Shown in pieces: positions 1 through 6,354 of a stretch of DNA of 14,822 bases (the first letter of the stretch is position 1; every line of letters starts with the position of its first letter). Source of the stretch: Armatimonadota bacterium (lineage in GTDB: Bacteria > Armatimonadota > UBA5829); assembly GCA_023398345.1 (NCBI GenBank), contig JAEWSK010000118.1, positions 1-14,822 on the forward strand, written 5' to 3'. Position numbers and translations under genes: made by a program. The notes beneath the pieces were generated by a model, which was given only the letters and a program-made list of their open reading frames with translations, was not told the origin of the DNA and searched no databases.

Positions 1-194
1 GTCATGGACTCTGACTGTTGAGCTACCGCTTCGTGTTTGCCTCTCCAAGGCGCTCATCAGCAAATGAGCCTAACAAGCACTCCATTATCATGGAACACCG
101 TATCACAGACCACCTCACCGACCCTCCCACGTGACCTATCGTCACTGCGTTTGCACCATCCGTAACTGTCCACAGGCTGGTTCTGATCTCAAAC

Positions 195-220
195 AGTGAC
201 GGAGTGACGGTAGTGACGGT
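195..220 (+). repeat. Iteron block A, three tandem direct copies
   Basis: Three adjacent copies with no spacers: AGTGACGG at 195-202, AGTGACGGT at 203-211 and AGTGACGGT at 212-220. The block is matched in inverted orientation by block B (334-359) at 24 of 26 positions, so the two blocks flank a 113-base centre and could pair as the arms of a large hairpin or bind the same protein in mirror image. Confidence 0.85.
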
Positions 221-229
221 GTATCCACA
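221..229 (+). promoter_or_regulatory. DnaA-box-like site beside iteron block A
   Basis: GTATCCACA matches the DnaA consensus TTATCCACA at 8 of 9 positions and begins on the base directly after the last iteron of block A. A weaker 7-of-9 match (CTGTCCACA) lies at 166-174. A single 8-of-9 match can occur by chance in a region this long, so the call rests mainly on its contact with the iterons. Confidence 0.4.
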
Positions 230-333
230 ATTACCTGTACCGTATAAATGCCCTCATCATAGGCTCGATTGCATGGCCGCCCCTGTTCATCTCTGGAATA
301 GTCCTATACGCACAGCCAGTAGTCTGGTATACA

Positions 334-359
334 ACCGGCACTACCGCCACTCCGTCACT
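334..359 (-). repeat. Iteron block B, three tandem copies inverted relative to block A
   Basis: On the plus strand: ACCGGCACT (334-342), ACCGCCACT (343-351) and CCGTCACT (352-359), again without spacers. Read on the minus strand they repeat the order and length pattern (8, 9, 9) of block A with only two substitutions. The same one-short-copy layout in both blocks argues for duplication or shared protein binding rather than chance. Confidence 0.8.
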
Positions 360-384
360 ATTGAACTCAAGCGTGAACTTGGAT

Positions 385-436
385 ACCGTCACTGCTGCAC
401 CGGCAACCGTCACTTTGCTTGAGCTTGACCGGCACT
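385..436 (-). repeat. Iteron series C, three single copies spaced 21-22 bases
   Basis: ACCGTCACT at 385-393, ACCGTCACT at 406-414 and ACCGGCACT at 428-436 (plus-strand sequence) share the orientation of block B. The start-to-start spacing of 21 and 22 bases is close to two helical turns, which puts the sites on one face of the DNA as in classical iteron arrays. The last copy lies about 30 bases from the helicase stop codon. Confidence 0.75.
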
Positions 437-467
437 GAAGCTCCGAGAAGCACTCATAAAACATGAG

Positions 468-2216
468 CTATTCCTGTTTGGTTAGCACGACCAGCCTTCG
501 GCCATTAGAGGAACGAAATGAAACATTGATCCCTATATGGCGAAGATTGGGCGCGTTTTCACGTAGTTTGCCACTAAGCCCACGAGCCGTTTTCGGCCAA
601 TCACAAGGAAGTCTGCTATCTGTGCTCGCCACATCAGTCAGAGTGTCAAGCAGCTCACCCGAAGTTCCTTTCCACTCATCCTCGTCTATCATGAACGTAC
701 GTACAGCTTGGGCGATACTTGAAGCATCAAGGGCTTCCTCGTGCTGAGAACGGATATTGCGCCCGTATGCATCCAAGAACACTCCCTCGCGCCAACCAAG
801 TACGCGTTCCACGGCAACGCCAACACGGGCAAAATCGGCCATACGCGGGAGGCTCTTCAGTTTCACATTAGGTAGTTCCGCCATGACCTGTGAGAGAATG
901 TCCAAGATTGCTCCGAGTATCGCAGGACGGACTTCCTCAAAGTCCTGTAGCACTTCTGCTTCGAGCTTTCTGCGTGATGGGGGAATAGGTTCCAGCCCAT
1001 GCAGAATCGCCCTATCCAGTAAGTCCGGTTTTTGCGCGACTTGCTGGATACCGGTCAGAGCTATTACACGACGAAAACTGAACAACACATCGTCTGTGTC
1101 GGTGTATAGACGCCGCTTGCTGAACGCCTCACCGGTGACCGCCCGACAGAGGCAGTCAGATAGCCACTGTGGAAGATGTGTCACATTGTCCAGAGTCACG
1201 AGGTAGCGATGGTCGGCTGCCTGTATCCAGTCCATCTTCCTTTCCGGTTCGGCACCAACACCAACCTTTGATGGGTCTATCAGACTTGATAGAATAACCA
1301 TGTGAGTCGTCTTGGCTGTGCCTTGCTCACCATAGACGACGAGTATAGGGTGCGGTATCGTTGGAATGAAAGCAGCGATTATCCACGCTTGAATCAAAAC
1401 CCAAGCATCCTCGTCCCTTACATTCAGAAATGATCGAAGCATTTGCAGGCTTCCACCCGGAACAGGCTCGACTTGTCTGCTGTTTGTCCTATACCGATAG
1501 AACAAAATCGGTGGGTCAGTGATTCTCCAACCTTGAGTTGTCACCTCGATAGCCCTTCGCATTGGGTCAGCCAAGTCAACCCAGATGCTATCACCACAAG
1601 GTGCAACTCTGACGAATAGCTCGTGCTCTTCAGCCTCTAGCAGGCACTTGAACTCAATCAGCCGAAGCTCATCTTCAATCCGCGAACCACTGGGAGCATT
1701 GCCCGAATCTCCGACCATCGTGTTTGCGAACCAAGCCTTGAACTGCTTTGACTTAATCGGCATGATTTCCCAGTGTCCCTTAACAAAGAATCGGGCGTAT
1801 GCTTCCTCGAACTGGTCATGGAACAGTTCTAAATCGCTACCGACCTTATCGCTACCGGCCTTATATAGCTGGATTACATCCCGTAGTCCCTTGTCTGAAC
1901 AAGAATCGTGGAAGCATTTGTAGACAACGCTACCATCCTCGTAAACGATGAATGCAGCATCTTTGTACTCGTGTTCTGGGTTGAACAGGCAGTGCTCCAA
2001 GTGATAGTAGGTAGCCCCGTCTTTCTCCTCAACCTCCTGAATCTGGATTTCGTGCTCCTTGACAAATGCTGCTATATCAATCGCATGGTCACTACGCCCC
2101 TTATGGGTAGAACGGGCTTTGGGCGGCTTACTGCCAAGGTCGGCAACTCTCGCAATGTCTTCACGAGTCGCTTCCGGGAAAGTCGCGTAGGTATGAGTAT
2201 CTATGTGGCCGCTCAT
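468..2216 (-). CDS. Zinc-finger AAA+/SF3-like replicative helicase of the mobile element
   Basis: Likely unwinds DNA at the element's origin. Residues 76-106 form a zinc-finger-like motif (C76, H82, C101, H103, C106, with CFHDSC at the end) of the type seen in phage and plasmid primase-helicases. An ATPase core follows: Walker A GEQGTAKTT at 296-304, Walker B-like YLVTLDN at 338-344, a TGI sensor near 388-390 and an arginine-bearing DLLDRAI near 398-404. The C-terminal end looks like a small winged-helix region ending in basic residues. The ATG at 2216 has a good Shine-Dalgarno (AGGAG at 2226-2230, nine bases away), but it lies 56 bases inside the upstream primase gene in another frame. The first ~14 residues look out of place, whereas the primase C-terminus joined at FPEATRED reads as one continuous protein. 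It may therefore be the second half of a primase-helicase made by frameshift. The helicase call is firm; the start is not. Confidence 0.85.
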   Translation of the reverse strand: MSGHIDTHTYATFPEATREDIARVADLGSKPPKARSTHKGRSDHAIDIAAFVKEHEIQIQEVEEKDGATYYHLEHCLFNPEHEYKDAAFIVYEDGSVVYKCFHDSCSDKGLRDVIQLYKAGSDKVGSDLELFHDQFEEAYARFFVKGHWEIMPIKSKQFKAWFANTMVGDSGNAPSGSRIEDELRLIEFKCLLEAEEHELFVRVAPCGDSIWVDLADPMRRAIEVTTQGWRITDPPILFYRYRTNSRQVEPVPGGSLQMLRSFLNVRDEDAWVLIQAWIIAAFIPTIPHPILVVYGEQGTAKTTHMVILSSLIDPSKVGVGAEPERKMDWIQAADHRYLVTLDNVTHLPQWLSDCLCRAVTGEAFSKRRLYTDTDDVLFSFRRVIALTGIQQVAQKPDLLDRAILHGLEPIPPSRRKLEAEVLQDFEEVRPAILGAILDILSQVMAELPNVKLKSLPRMADFARVGVAVERVLGWREGVFLDAYGRNIRSQHEEALDASSIAQAVRTFMIDEDEWKGTSGELLDTLTDVASTDSRLPCDWPKTARGLSGKLRENAPNLRHIGINVSFRSSNGRRLVVLTKQE

Positions 2217-2844
2217 CTGTGTCTTCTCCTTTCACGTTCAGCGTGCCCCACAGACGAATCAACTGGGCCGCGTTCGTAACTGATGTATCAATCTTCACCT
2301 GATCGTTCTCAAAGCGATCTCTAATTGCAGCGATAAAGCTCTTGCACAGCTCCGCTGTTTCATTGTCGTTGGGCAAGTCCACGGGAATGAGAATGTGAGC
2401 GCCGTTGCCACTACTGGCTCGGAACAACTCAGGAAACCCCTGTTCATCTATCAGCCATGCCTTTATCTCTCTGGACAATCTGAGCGCGGCTCTATACTCT
2501 TCGCTTGTTGATGACACACCCACAGGCCGCACGGGGTCGCAATCGATGAAGAGATACCTACGCCGAACAATCTCTTTGTCCTTGGTCGTAGGCTTTGCCT
2601 TGCTCTTGAGCTTGTTGTCAGAACGAGCCTTCAACTCCGGGGGAACGGGATTCAGAACATGGTATATAGCCGTTTTGCCGTCATTGACATCTGCGATTCT
2701 GGCTATCGCGTCGAAATCATCGAAGTAGCCCGACACGACACCTCTACCAGGTAGATCAAATATGCGTATCTCAATAACATCACCCTTGCGGTAGAGCAAT
2801 GACAGCGTTTTTCTAACTTCCGTTTCGACATTCCACTCACCCAT
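2161..2844 (-). CDS. Archaeo-eukaryotic-type primase (AEP/PrimPol) domain protein
   Basis: Likely makes primers, and perhaps extends DNA, for replication of the element. The catalytic signatures of the AEP superfamily are visible in order: hhhDxD as LFIDCDP (D101, D103), the SxGNGxH motif SSGNGAH (H150), and the third acidic residue in KIDTSV (D186), followed by LIRLWGT, which fits the nucleotide-binding end of the fold. It contains little beyond the catalytic domain (227 residues); helicase functions are in the next gene. Its start overlaps the stop of the upstream small gene by eight bases (ATGGGTGA), indicating translational coupling. Its last codons, after DERPHR, run out of frame at a TTTCCCGG stretch (2174-2181). 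One base fewer there would fuse it smoothly to the helicase. Programmed +1 shift, natural mutation and sequencing error are all possible. Confidence 0.82.
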   Translation of the reverse strand: MGEWNVETEVRKTLSLLYRKGDVIEIRIFDLPGRGVVSGYFDDFDAIARIADVNDGKTAIYHVLNPVPPELKARSDNKLKSKAKPTTKDKEIVRRRYLFIDCDPVRPVGVSSTSEEYRAALRLSREIKAWLIDEQGFPELFRASSGNGAHILIPVDLPNDNETAELCKSFIAAIRDRFENDQVKIDTSVTNAAQLIRLWGTLNVKGEDTDERPHRYSYLRDFPGSDS

Positions 2845-3079
2845 TTCCGTTCCTCACTATTTGGGACACCCCGGCGATGCTGTCATCATGAGCGGCAGAG
2901 CGGCGTTCCTTTTCATCCCACCCGCGCAGCACGGAGAAGAAACCGGAGATGTTCGCGTTGATCTCGCGAGCATCCTCTTTTGAGACCGGCTTGCCGGTTT
3001 TGCGGCTCCAGAAATCTGCCGTTGCCTTTATGCGCTTGTCGTCATTTGAATGCATGAACCGGCAACCCGCTTCCACCAC
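2837..3079 (-). CDS. Small hypothetical protein, first gene of the primase-helicase operon
   Basis: An 80-residue, highly charged, soluble protein with no signal peptide or membrane segment. It heads the leftward operon and overlaps the primase start by eight bases, so it is very likely translated and coupled to it. The centre and C-terminal half (about residues 28-60, with the stretch FFSVLRGWDEKER) look helical. I do not recognise a family with confidence. Three starts are possible: GTG at 3079, GTG at 3076 and ATG at 3055, none with a clear Shine-Dalgarno. The ATG would give a 72-residue product. Its position suggests an accessory replication or copy-control role, but nothing in the sequence shows this. 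Confidence 0.65.
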   Translation of the reverse strand: MVEAGCRFMHSNDDKRIKATADFWSRKTGKPVSKEDAREINANISGFFSVLRGWDEKERRSAAHDDSIAGVSQIVRNGNG

Positions 3080-3142
3080 AATGCTTTATCAGTATTTTGA
3101 TTACTCAGGTATCATCCTGGGTTAGTGGGTTATGCGAGGGCA
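3080..3142. promoter_or_regulatory. Divergent control region between the two element operons
   Basis: This is the only gap between the leftward replication operon and the rightward unknown-protein/recombinase genes, so promoters for both should be here. An imperfect dyad lies at 3099-3113 (GAT, AC, TCAG, GT, ATC with one bulged base) and could be an operator. TATCAT at 3110-3115 resembles a rightward -10 box, but I see no good -35 box at either orientation. Promoter placement is inference. Confidence 0.3.
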
Positions 3143-3217
3143 ATGCCTCCCGTCGAACGCATGCAAACAATGGAACAACTAATCGGTAGAAAAGCGCGAA
3201 AGGCAACTGAGGAGTGA
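3143..3217 (+). CDS. Possible 24-residue leader peptide coupled to the next gene
   Basis: ATG at 3143 opens a short frame whose product ends GRKARKATEE. Its TGA (3215-3217) overlaps the GTG start of the 406-residue protein as GTGA. GAGGG lies only a few bases before the ATG, which is closer than ideal; later in-frame ATGs at 3161 and 3170 are also possible. The main support is the exact stop/start overlap together with the lack of a properly spaced independent ribosome site for the downstream GTG. The peptide is basic and probably helical. It may be a coupling leader rather than a functional protein. Confidence 0.35.
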   Translation: MPPVERMQTMEQLIGRKARKATEE

Positions 3218-4434
3218 CGAAGGAAAAGGTCTACAGTATACTGGCTCGAAAACATCGCAACAGCAAAGCTTTCGAGCGTGCATGGAGGCACTTGGATGGA
3301 TGCGGCAAGATCGAAGTTCCGCCCTGGCAGACTGAAGACCAAGTGTTGTCTGACATCGAAGCTGATTTGGTGGACGCAATGTGTGCTTTCGGCAAGGGGG
3401 CGTCCAGTGAAGACACGCGGGCGCACAGCAACAAATATCATCTGGTGGACGACTTGGGACTGAAAGCTCTTGCGCTTCAGAGCTACTTCGCTAGGGTTGC
3501 AAGCGGGCATTGGAGGGTAAAGCGGTTCCGCAAGAACATGTTGGGTGGACAGATTCTAACTCCCGAAGACGCCCAAAACCTTTTCGATTCACCTATCCTC
3601 CGCTTTCTTTCTGTTGCTCAACTTCGCAGTCGCAACATTCCATTGTCTCATCACTCCTCGAAGCTTCTCAGAAGCAATATAGAGGAGGAGAATGAGGAGT
3701 TTGAGCACCAGGTATCATTGAGCTACGCTGTTGACGACACTGAGAGCTTGATTGACCTAGCCAGCAGAGATTTCGTCACGGTTCCGGTTCTGACACCGCC
3801 TCAGCCGAATCAGCCTTACAGAAAGCAATCTTGTTGGCATGGTTCATTCCGTTATGAGTTGAACAGACTAATCCAAGAGCTGGTTCAGACATTCCCTTGG
3901 GACTACTACGCCGCCGCAATGTTCGTCTGCACCGGAAAACCACAGCCTCTCAGAACCATTGAAGGACGTGTCGAGGCTAAGTTTAGCAACGACGTTTTCA
4001 TATACAGCCAGATTCGATTGGAGATTGAGCCTTGGGTGTCGTCTACTGTCGTGAAGAACATGTATCTGGAGCTTCAAAAGAAAGTGCTCGGCAAGCATCC
4101 TCGCAGACCCGCATTGCGGAATCTTGCAGTCTTCTCCTTTGTGAATGAGCAATTCCTCAATTCTGGCAAGCTCCCGCTATGGTCGCGGCTCCACCAACTG
4201 TGGAATGAACACTGTCGAGAAATCAGGAAGTGTTGGCTGAGTCAAGCTAACGACTCCGACCCCAAAGACACCCCCGCTGATTGGGCTTTTTGCCAAGAAT
4301 CGCTTGATGTTCGGGCTGATGAAAAGAAGATGAGACGTGAATACGAGCGGGCAATGCAGGCACTATTGGACGGCTACTACGATAAGGATGTGGATAATGA
4401 CTTGTGGGAGTTCAGATCAGACCGGTATATCTAA
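3214..4434 (+). CDS. Hypothetical mobile-element protein, 406 residues, unknown function
   Basis: A soluble, tryptophan- and charge-rich protein with no signal peptide or membrane helix, just upstream of the serine recombinase and in the same direction. I recall, without being able to check, that proteins with a segment like EIEPWVSSTVVKNMYLELQ followed by LGKHPRRPALRNLAVFSFV occur beside serine recombinases in other bacteria; that segment is the best candidate for a conserved core (about residues 270-320). Polar, low-complexity acidic residues surround about 155-165. The start is GTG at 3214, since an in-frame stop lies directly upstream (3208-3210). GAGGA is too close to serve it alone, so coupling from the preceding short frame is likely. 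Its location suggests a role linked to excision, integration or replication, but no catalytic motif is visible. Confidence 0.8.
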   Translation: MTKEKVYSILARKHRNSKAFERAWRHLDGCGKIEVPPWQTEDQVLSDIEADLVDAMCAFGKGASSEDTRAHSNKYHLVDDLGLKALALQSYFARVASGHWRVKRFRKNMLGGQILTPEDAQNLFDSPILRFLSVAQLRSRNIPLSHHSSKLLRSNIEEENEEFEHQVSLSYAVDDTESLIDLASRDFVTVPVLTPPQPNQPYRKQSCWHGSFRYELNRLIQELVQTFPWDYYAAAMFVCTGKPQPLRTIEGRVEAKFSNDVFIYSQIRLEIEPWVSSTVVKNMYLELQKKVLGKHPRRPALRNLAVFSFVNEQFLNSGKLPLWSRLHQLWNEHCREIRKCWLSQANDSDPKDTPADWAFCQESLDVRADEKKMRREYERAMQALLDGYYDKDVDNDLWEFRSDRYI

Positions 4435-4452
4435 CCGCAAACCAGCAACTGT

Positions 4453-4486
4453 ACCGTCACCAGTGTTCCAGCCTGCATGCTATACT
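4453..4486 (+). promoter_or_regulatory. Likely recombinase promoter with an iteron-like site over its upstream part
   Basis: TGCTATACT at 4478-4486 is a good extended -10 element (TATACT at 4481-4486) in the 108-base gap before the recombinase. No convincing -35 box is present, which is usual for extended -10 promoters. ACCGTCACC at 4453-4461 matches the origin iteron at 8 of 9 positions and sits around the -35 area. It could let the iteron-binding protein control recombinase expression. The promoter is moderately supported; the regulatory link is speculative. Confidence 0.4.
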
Positions 4487-4542
4487 GAGGATAAGGACAG
4501 GGGCAACAACCCGGATACAACATTCGATGAGGTTCACCCAAA

Positions 4543-6252
4543 TTGGCAACTAGGCGCGACAGCGAAAGCACACAACTAAGCAATTGCAGGGCGGTCATCT
4601 ATACCCGCGTTTCATCGAAGGAGCAAGAGAAGGGCGGCTTTTCTATCCCGGCACAATCGAAGCTCCTGAACGCGTACGCCGAAGAACATGGCTTCAGCAT
4701 CGTGCAGGAATACACCGATGTTGAGACGGCGAAGAAGGCCGGTCGCACGAGCTTCAATGAGATGATTAGCTATCTGAAGAAGCAGCAGTCGAGCAAGCAG
4801 CCTGGTCAGCCGTGCAGGGTGATCTTGGTAGAGAAAACAGACCGTCTATACCGCAATCTGAAGGACTGGGTGACGTTGGATGAACTCGACTTGGAGGTTC
4901 ACCTCGTCAAAGACGGTGTGATTCTGTCGAAGGACTCCAGGTCAAACGAAAAGTTCATGCATGGTATCAAGGTCTTGATGGCAAAGAACTACATCGACAA
5001 CCTTTCCGAAGAGACGAAGAAGGGCATGGTTGAGAAGGCCGAGCAAGGCATATTCCCATCTTATGCGCCGCTGGGCTATCTGAACGTTGAGTGCGATGGA
5101 AAACGATACATACAGCCTGACCCTCAGTTAGCCCCGATGATTCAGAAGATTTACGAATGGTATGCAACCGGGCAGTACTCCGTAAAGGACGTGGCACAGT
5201 TGGCGTATGAGGAGGGATTTGCATACCGCCGAACCAAGGGTAGGGTGCATAAGAGCATCGTTCACAAGATACTCAGCAGTCCGGTCTACTACGGTGATTT
5301 TGTGTGGGGCGGCAAGAGATACCACGGGATTCATGAACCGTTGGTGTCTAGGGAGATGTGGGACAAGGTGCAGGACATTAAGACTGACAAGGGCAACCGA
5401 AAGACTCGACATCAGAAGCATGACTGGGCTTTTCGGGGGCTGGTTTCATGCGGTCACTGTGGTTGCGCTCTTACCGCTGAAATAAAGAAAGGCCAGTACG
5501 TGTATTACCACTGTACCGGCCAAAAAGGAAAGTGTCCTGAGAAATACGTTCGTGAGGAAGTGCTTGCTGAGCAGTTCGGGGAAGCCCTGAAAGCTATCAG
5601 GCTGGAATGTGATGTTCTTGAGTGGGTCGTACAGGCTCTCAAGTCCGGCCATGAGGATGAGAAGAGATACCACAATGAGATGATGGCCACTCTGCACCGT
5701 GAGTATACGAAGCTCCAGAACCGCATTGACCAGATGTACGTAGACAAGCTTGACGGCAATATCACGCAGGAGTTCTACGACCAGAAAAGCAATGAGTGGC
5801 GCAAAGAGCAGGTAGCAACACGCCGTAAGATCGAAAAACACGAGAATGCTAACTGCTGCTACATCGAAGAGGGCATTCGCATTCTCGAACTCGCAAATCG
5901 AGCGTGGGAACTGTATGAAAACCAGGAAATGGCCGAAAAGCGGAGACTCCTGGATTACGTATTCTCGAACTCCACTTGGGCAGACGGAAAGCTCACTCCA
6001 AACTACAAGAAACCCTTCGATTTGATCTTAGAAGCGTGCAAATTAGCGGCTGAGAGGCAACGAACCGGGGGCGGTGGGTTCGATAAAACGGCCAAAAATG
6101 AAATATGGCTGCCGGACAAGGGCTCGAACCTTGGACCTACTGATCCAGAGTCAGTCGCTCTACCAACTGAGCTATCCGGCAGCGTCATAATACAATACCC
6201 TTTTGGAAGCAAAAAGTCAATGGTTTTTCCATCGGGTGAATGTCAGATATAG
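4543..6252 (+). CDS. Large serine recombinase (integrase) of the element, with a host-encoded C-terminal tail
   Basis: Catalyses integration and excision of the element through a serine-linked DNA intermediate. The N-terminal resolvase domain shows YTRVSSKEQ with the nucleophile S24, and DRLYRN at 100-105. The recombinase domain follows (LGYLNVE at about 178, then the variable DNA-binding part). A zinc ribbon is visible as C303/C306/C324/C331, then a long coiled coil at about 345-450. Start TTG at 4543 is the first possible codon after an in-frame stop (4528), and GAGG lies ten bases upstream. Family-like sequence ends near residue 515. Residues about 522-569 are translated from the antisense of the tRNA-Gln gene (WLPDKGSNLGPTDPESVALP) and its upstream chromosome, so the mature C-terminus is an accident of, or a feature of, the integration site. 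The family call is firm. Confidence 0.93.
   Translation: MATRRDSESTQLSNCRAVIYTRVSSKEQEKGGFSIPAQSKLLNAYAEEHGFSIVQEYTDVETAKKAGRTSFNEMISYLKKQQSSKQPGQPCRVILVEKTDRLYRNLKDWVTLDELDLEVHLVKDGVILSKDSRSNEKFMHGIKVLMAKNYIDNLSEETKKGMVEKAEQGIFPSYAPLGYLNVECDGKRYIQPDPQLAPMIQKIYEWYATGQYSVKDVAQLAYEEGFAYRRTKGRVHKSIVHKILSSPVYYGDFVWGGKRYHGIHEPLVSREMWDKVQDIKTDKGNRKTRHQKHDWAFRGLVSCGHCGCALTAEIKKGQYVYYHCTGQKGKCPEKYVREEVLAEQFGEALKAIRLECDVLEWVVQALKSGHEDEKRYHNEMMATLHREYTKLQNRIDQMYVDKLDGNITQEFYDQKSNEWRKEQVATRRKIEKHENANCCYIEEGIRILELANRAWELYENQEMAEKRRLLDYVFSNSTWADGKLTPNYKKPFDLILEACKLAAERQRTGGGGFDKTAKNEIWLPDKGSNLGPTDPESVALPTELSGSVIIQYPFGSKKSMVFPSGECQI
6061..6082. repeat. Inverted repeat just inside the element, possible attachment-site arm
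   Basis: CGAACC (6061-6066) and GGTTCG (6077-6082) form a perfect 6-bp dyad with a G-rich ten-base centre, 24 bases from the tRNA CCA. Large serine integrases act on sites of roughly 40-50 bp with imperfect dyad symmetry, so this could be one arm of the attachment site. It also echoes the conserved tRNA T-loop sequence. It lies inside the recombinase coding frame, so chance and coding constraint are alternatives. Confidence 0.3.
6106..6181 (-). tRNA. tRNA-Gln (anticodon CUG), CCA encoded
   Basis: Read on the minus strand, the cloverleaf is complete: acceptor TGCCGGA (6175-6181) with TCCGGCA (6110-6116), D-stem GCTC/GAGC, anticodon stem ACTGA/TCAGT with loop CTCTGGA giving anticodon CTG, T-stem CAAGG/CCTTG (6117-6121) with loop TTCGAGC, discriminator G73 and encoded CCA (6106-6108). 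The U1-A72 pair and G73 are typical tRNA-Gln identity elements. The gene reads CAG codons. It is the apparent integration target: the serine recombinase gene crosses it in the opposite direction. The copy is intact, so the insertion either replaced the 3' end with identical sequence or lies just downstream. No clear terminator follows, so its transcript may run antisense into the recombinase gene. Confidence 0.96.
6192..6220 (-). promoter_or_regulatory. Sigma-70 promoter of the tRNA-Gln gene
   Basis: On the minus strand, TTGACT (6215-6220) and TATTGT (6192-6197) are separated by exactly 17 bases, with the -10 ending ten bases before the tRNA 5' end, the expected placement. The promoter lies wholly inside the reading frame of the recombinase's terminal codons, which shows that those codons are chromosomal sequence. 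Confidence 0.6.
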
Positions 6253-6354
6253 GGGATTTGCTTTGAGTTTTTTGATCTCAGAGAGCTCCAATACTGGGTG
6301 CTGCCCATACATTGCTGAGTAGGACTGGTGCAAAGCTCCAAGTTATCTATTGTA

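Larger units (their letters stand above)
97..436. other. Candidate replication origin with iterons in a gene-free region
   Basis: The 467 bases left of the helicase gene hold no convincing CDS; short open frames there simply read through the repeats. The region carries at least nine copies of a nonamer (AGTGACGGT, or ACCGTCACT on the other strand): three tandem at 195-220, three tandem and inverted at 334-359, and single copies at 385, 406 and 428 (21 and 22 bases apart). Weaker matches at about 97, 117, 138 and 159 continue a 20-21 base rhythm on the left. A DnaA-box-like nonamer abuts the first block. A separate perfect 6-bp hairpin lies at 52-69 (GCTCAT and ATGAGC). Helically phased iterons beside a primase/helicase operon are what plasmid-type origins look like. 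Use as an origin is inference; the repeats are seen directly. Confidence 0.55.
1..6105. mobile_element. Integrated mobile element, right-hand part, next to tRNA-Gln
   Basis: The stretch holds a candidate iteron origin, a leftward primase/helicase set and a rightward serine recombinase whose gene runs into a tRNA gene, the usual layout of an integrative element at a tRNA end. The right boundary is placed at the base after the tRNA CCA. The true crossover could lie some tens of bases either way, because the tRNA 3' end may be supplied by the element. I find no second copy of the tRNA 3' end in the window, so the left end lies outside. No structural phage, conjugation or obvious cargo gene is visible in this part. 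The replication module suggests an excised circular form that can replicate, which is inference. Confidence 0.7.

Noticed and set aside
204..464. Open frames on both strands of the iteron region (72 and 77 residues)
   Set aside because: They simply translate the nonamer repeats, have no ribosome site of note, and the region has a better explanation as an origin.
757..1206. Plus-strand 149-residue frame inside the helicase gene
   Set aside because: Serine/arginine-rich shadow of the helicase on the other strand, with no domain features.
6003..6212. Minus-strand frame beginning MLPKGYCIMTLPDSSVGRATDSGS
   Set aside because: It is a sense-strand translation of the tRNA-Gln gene, a common false ORF.
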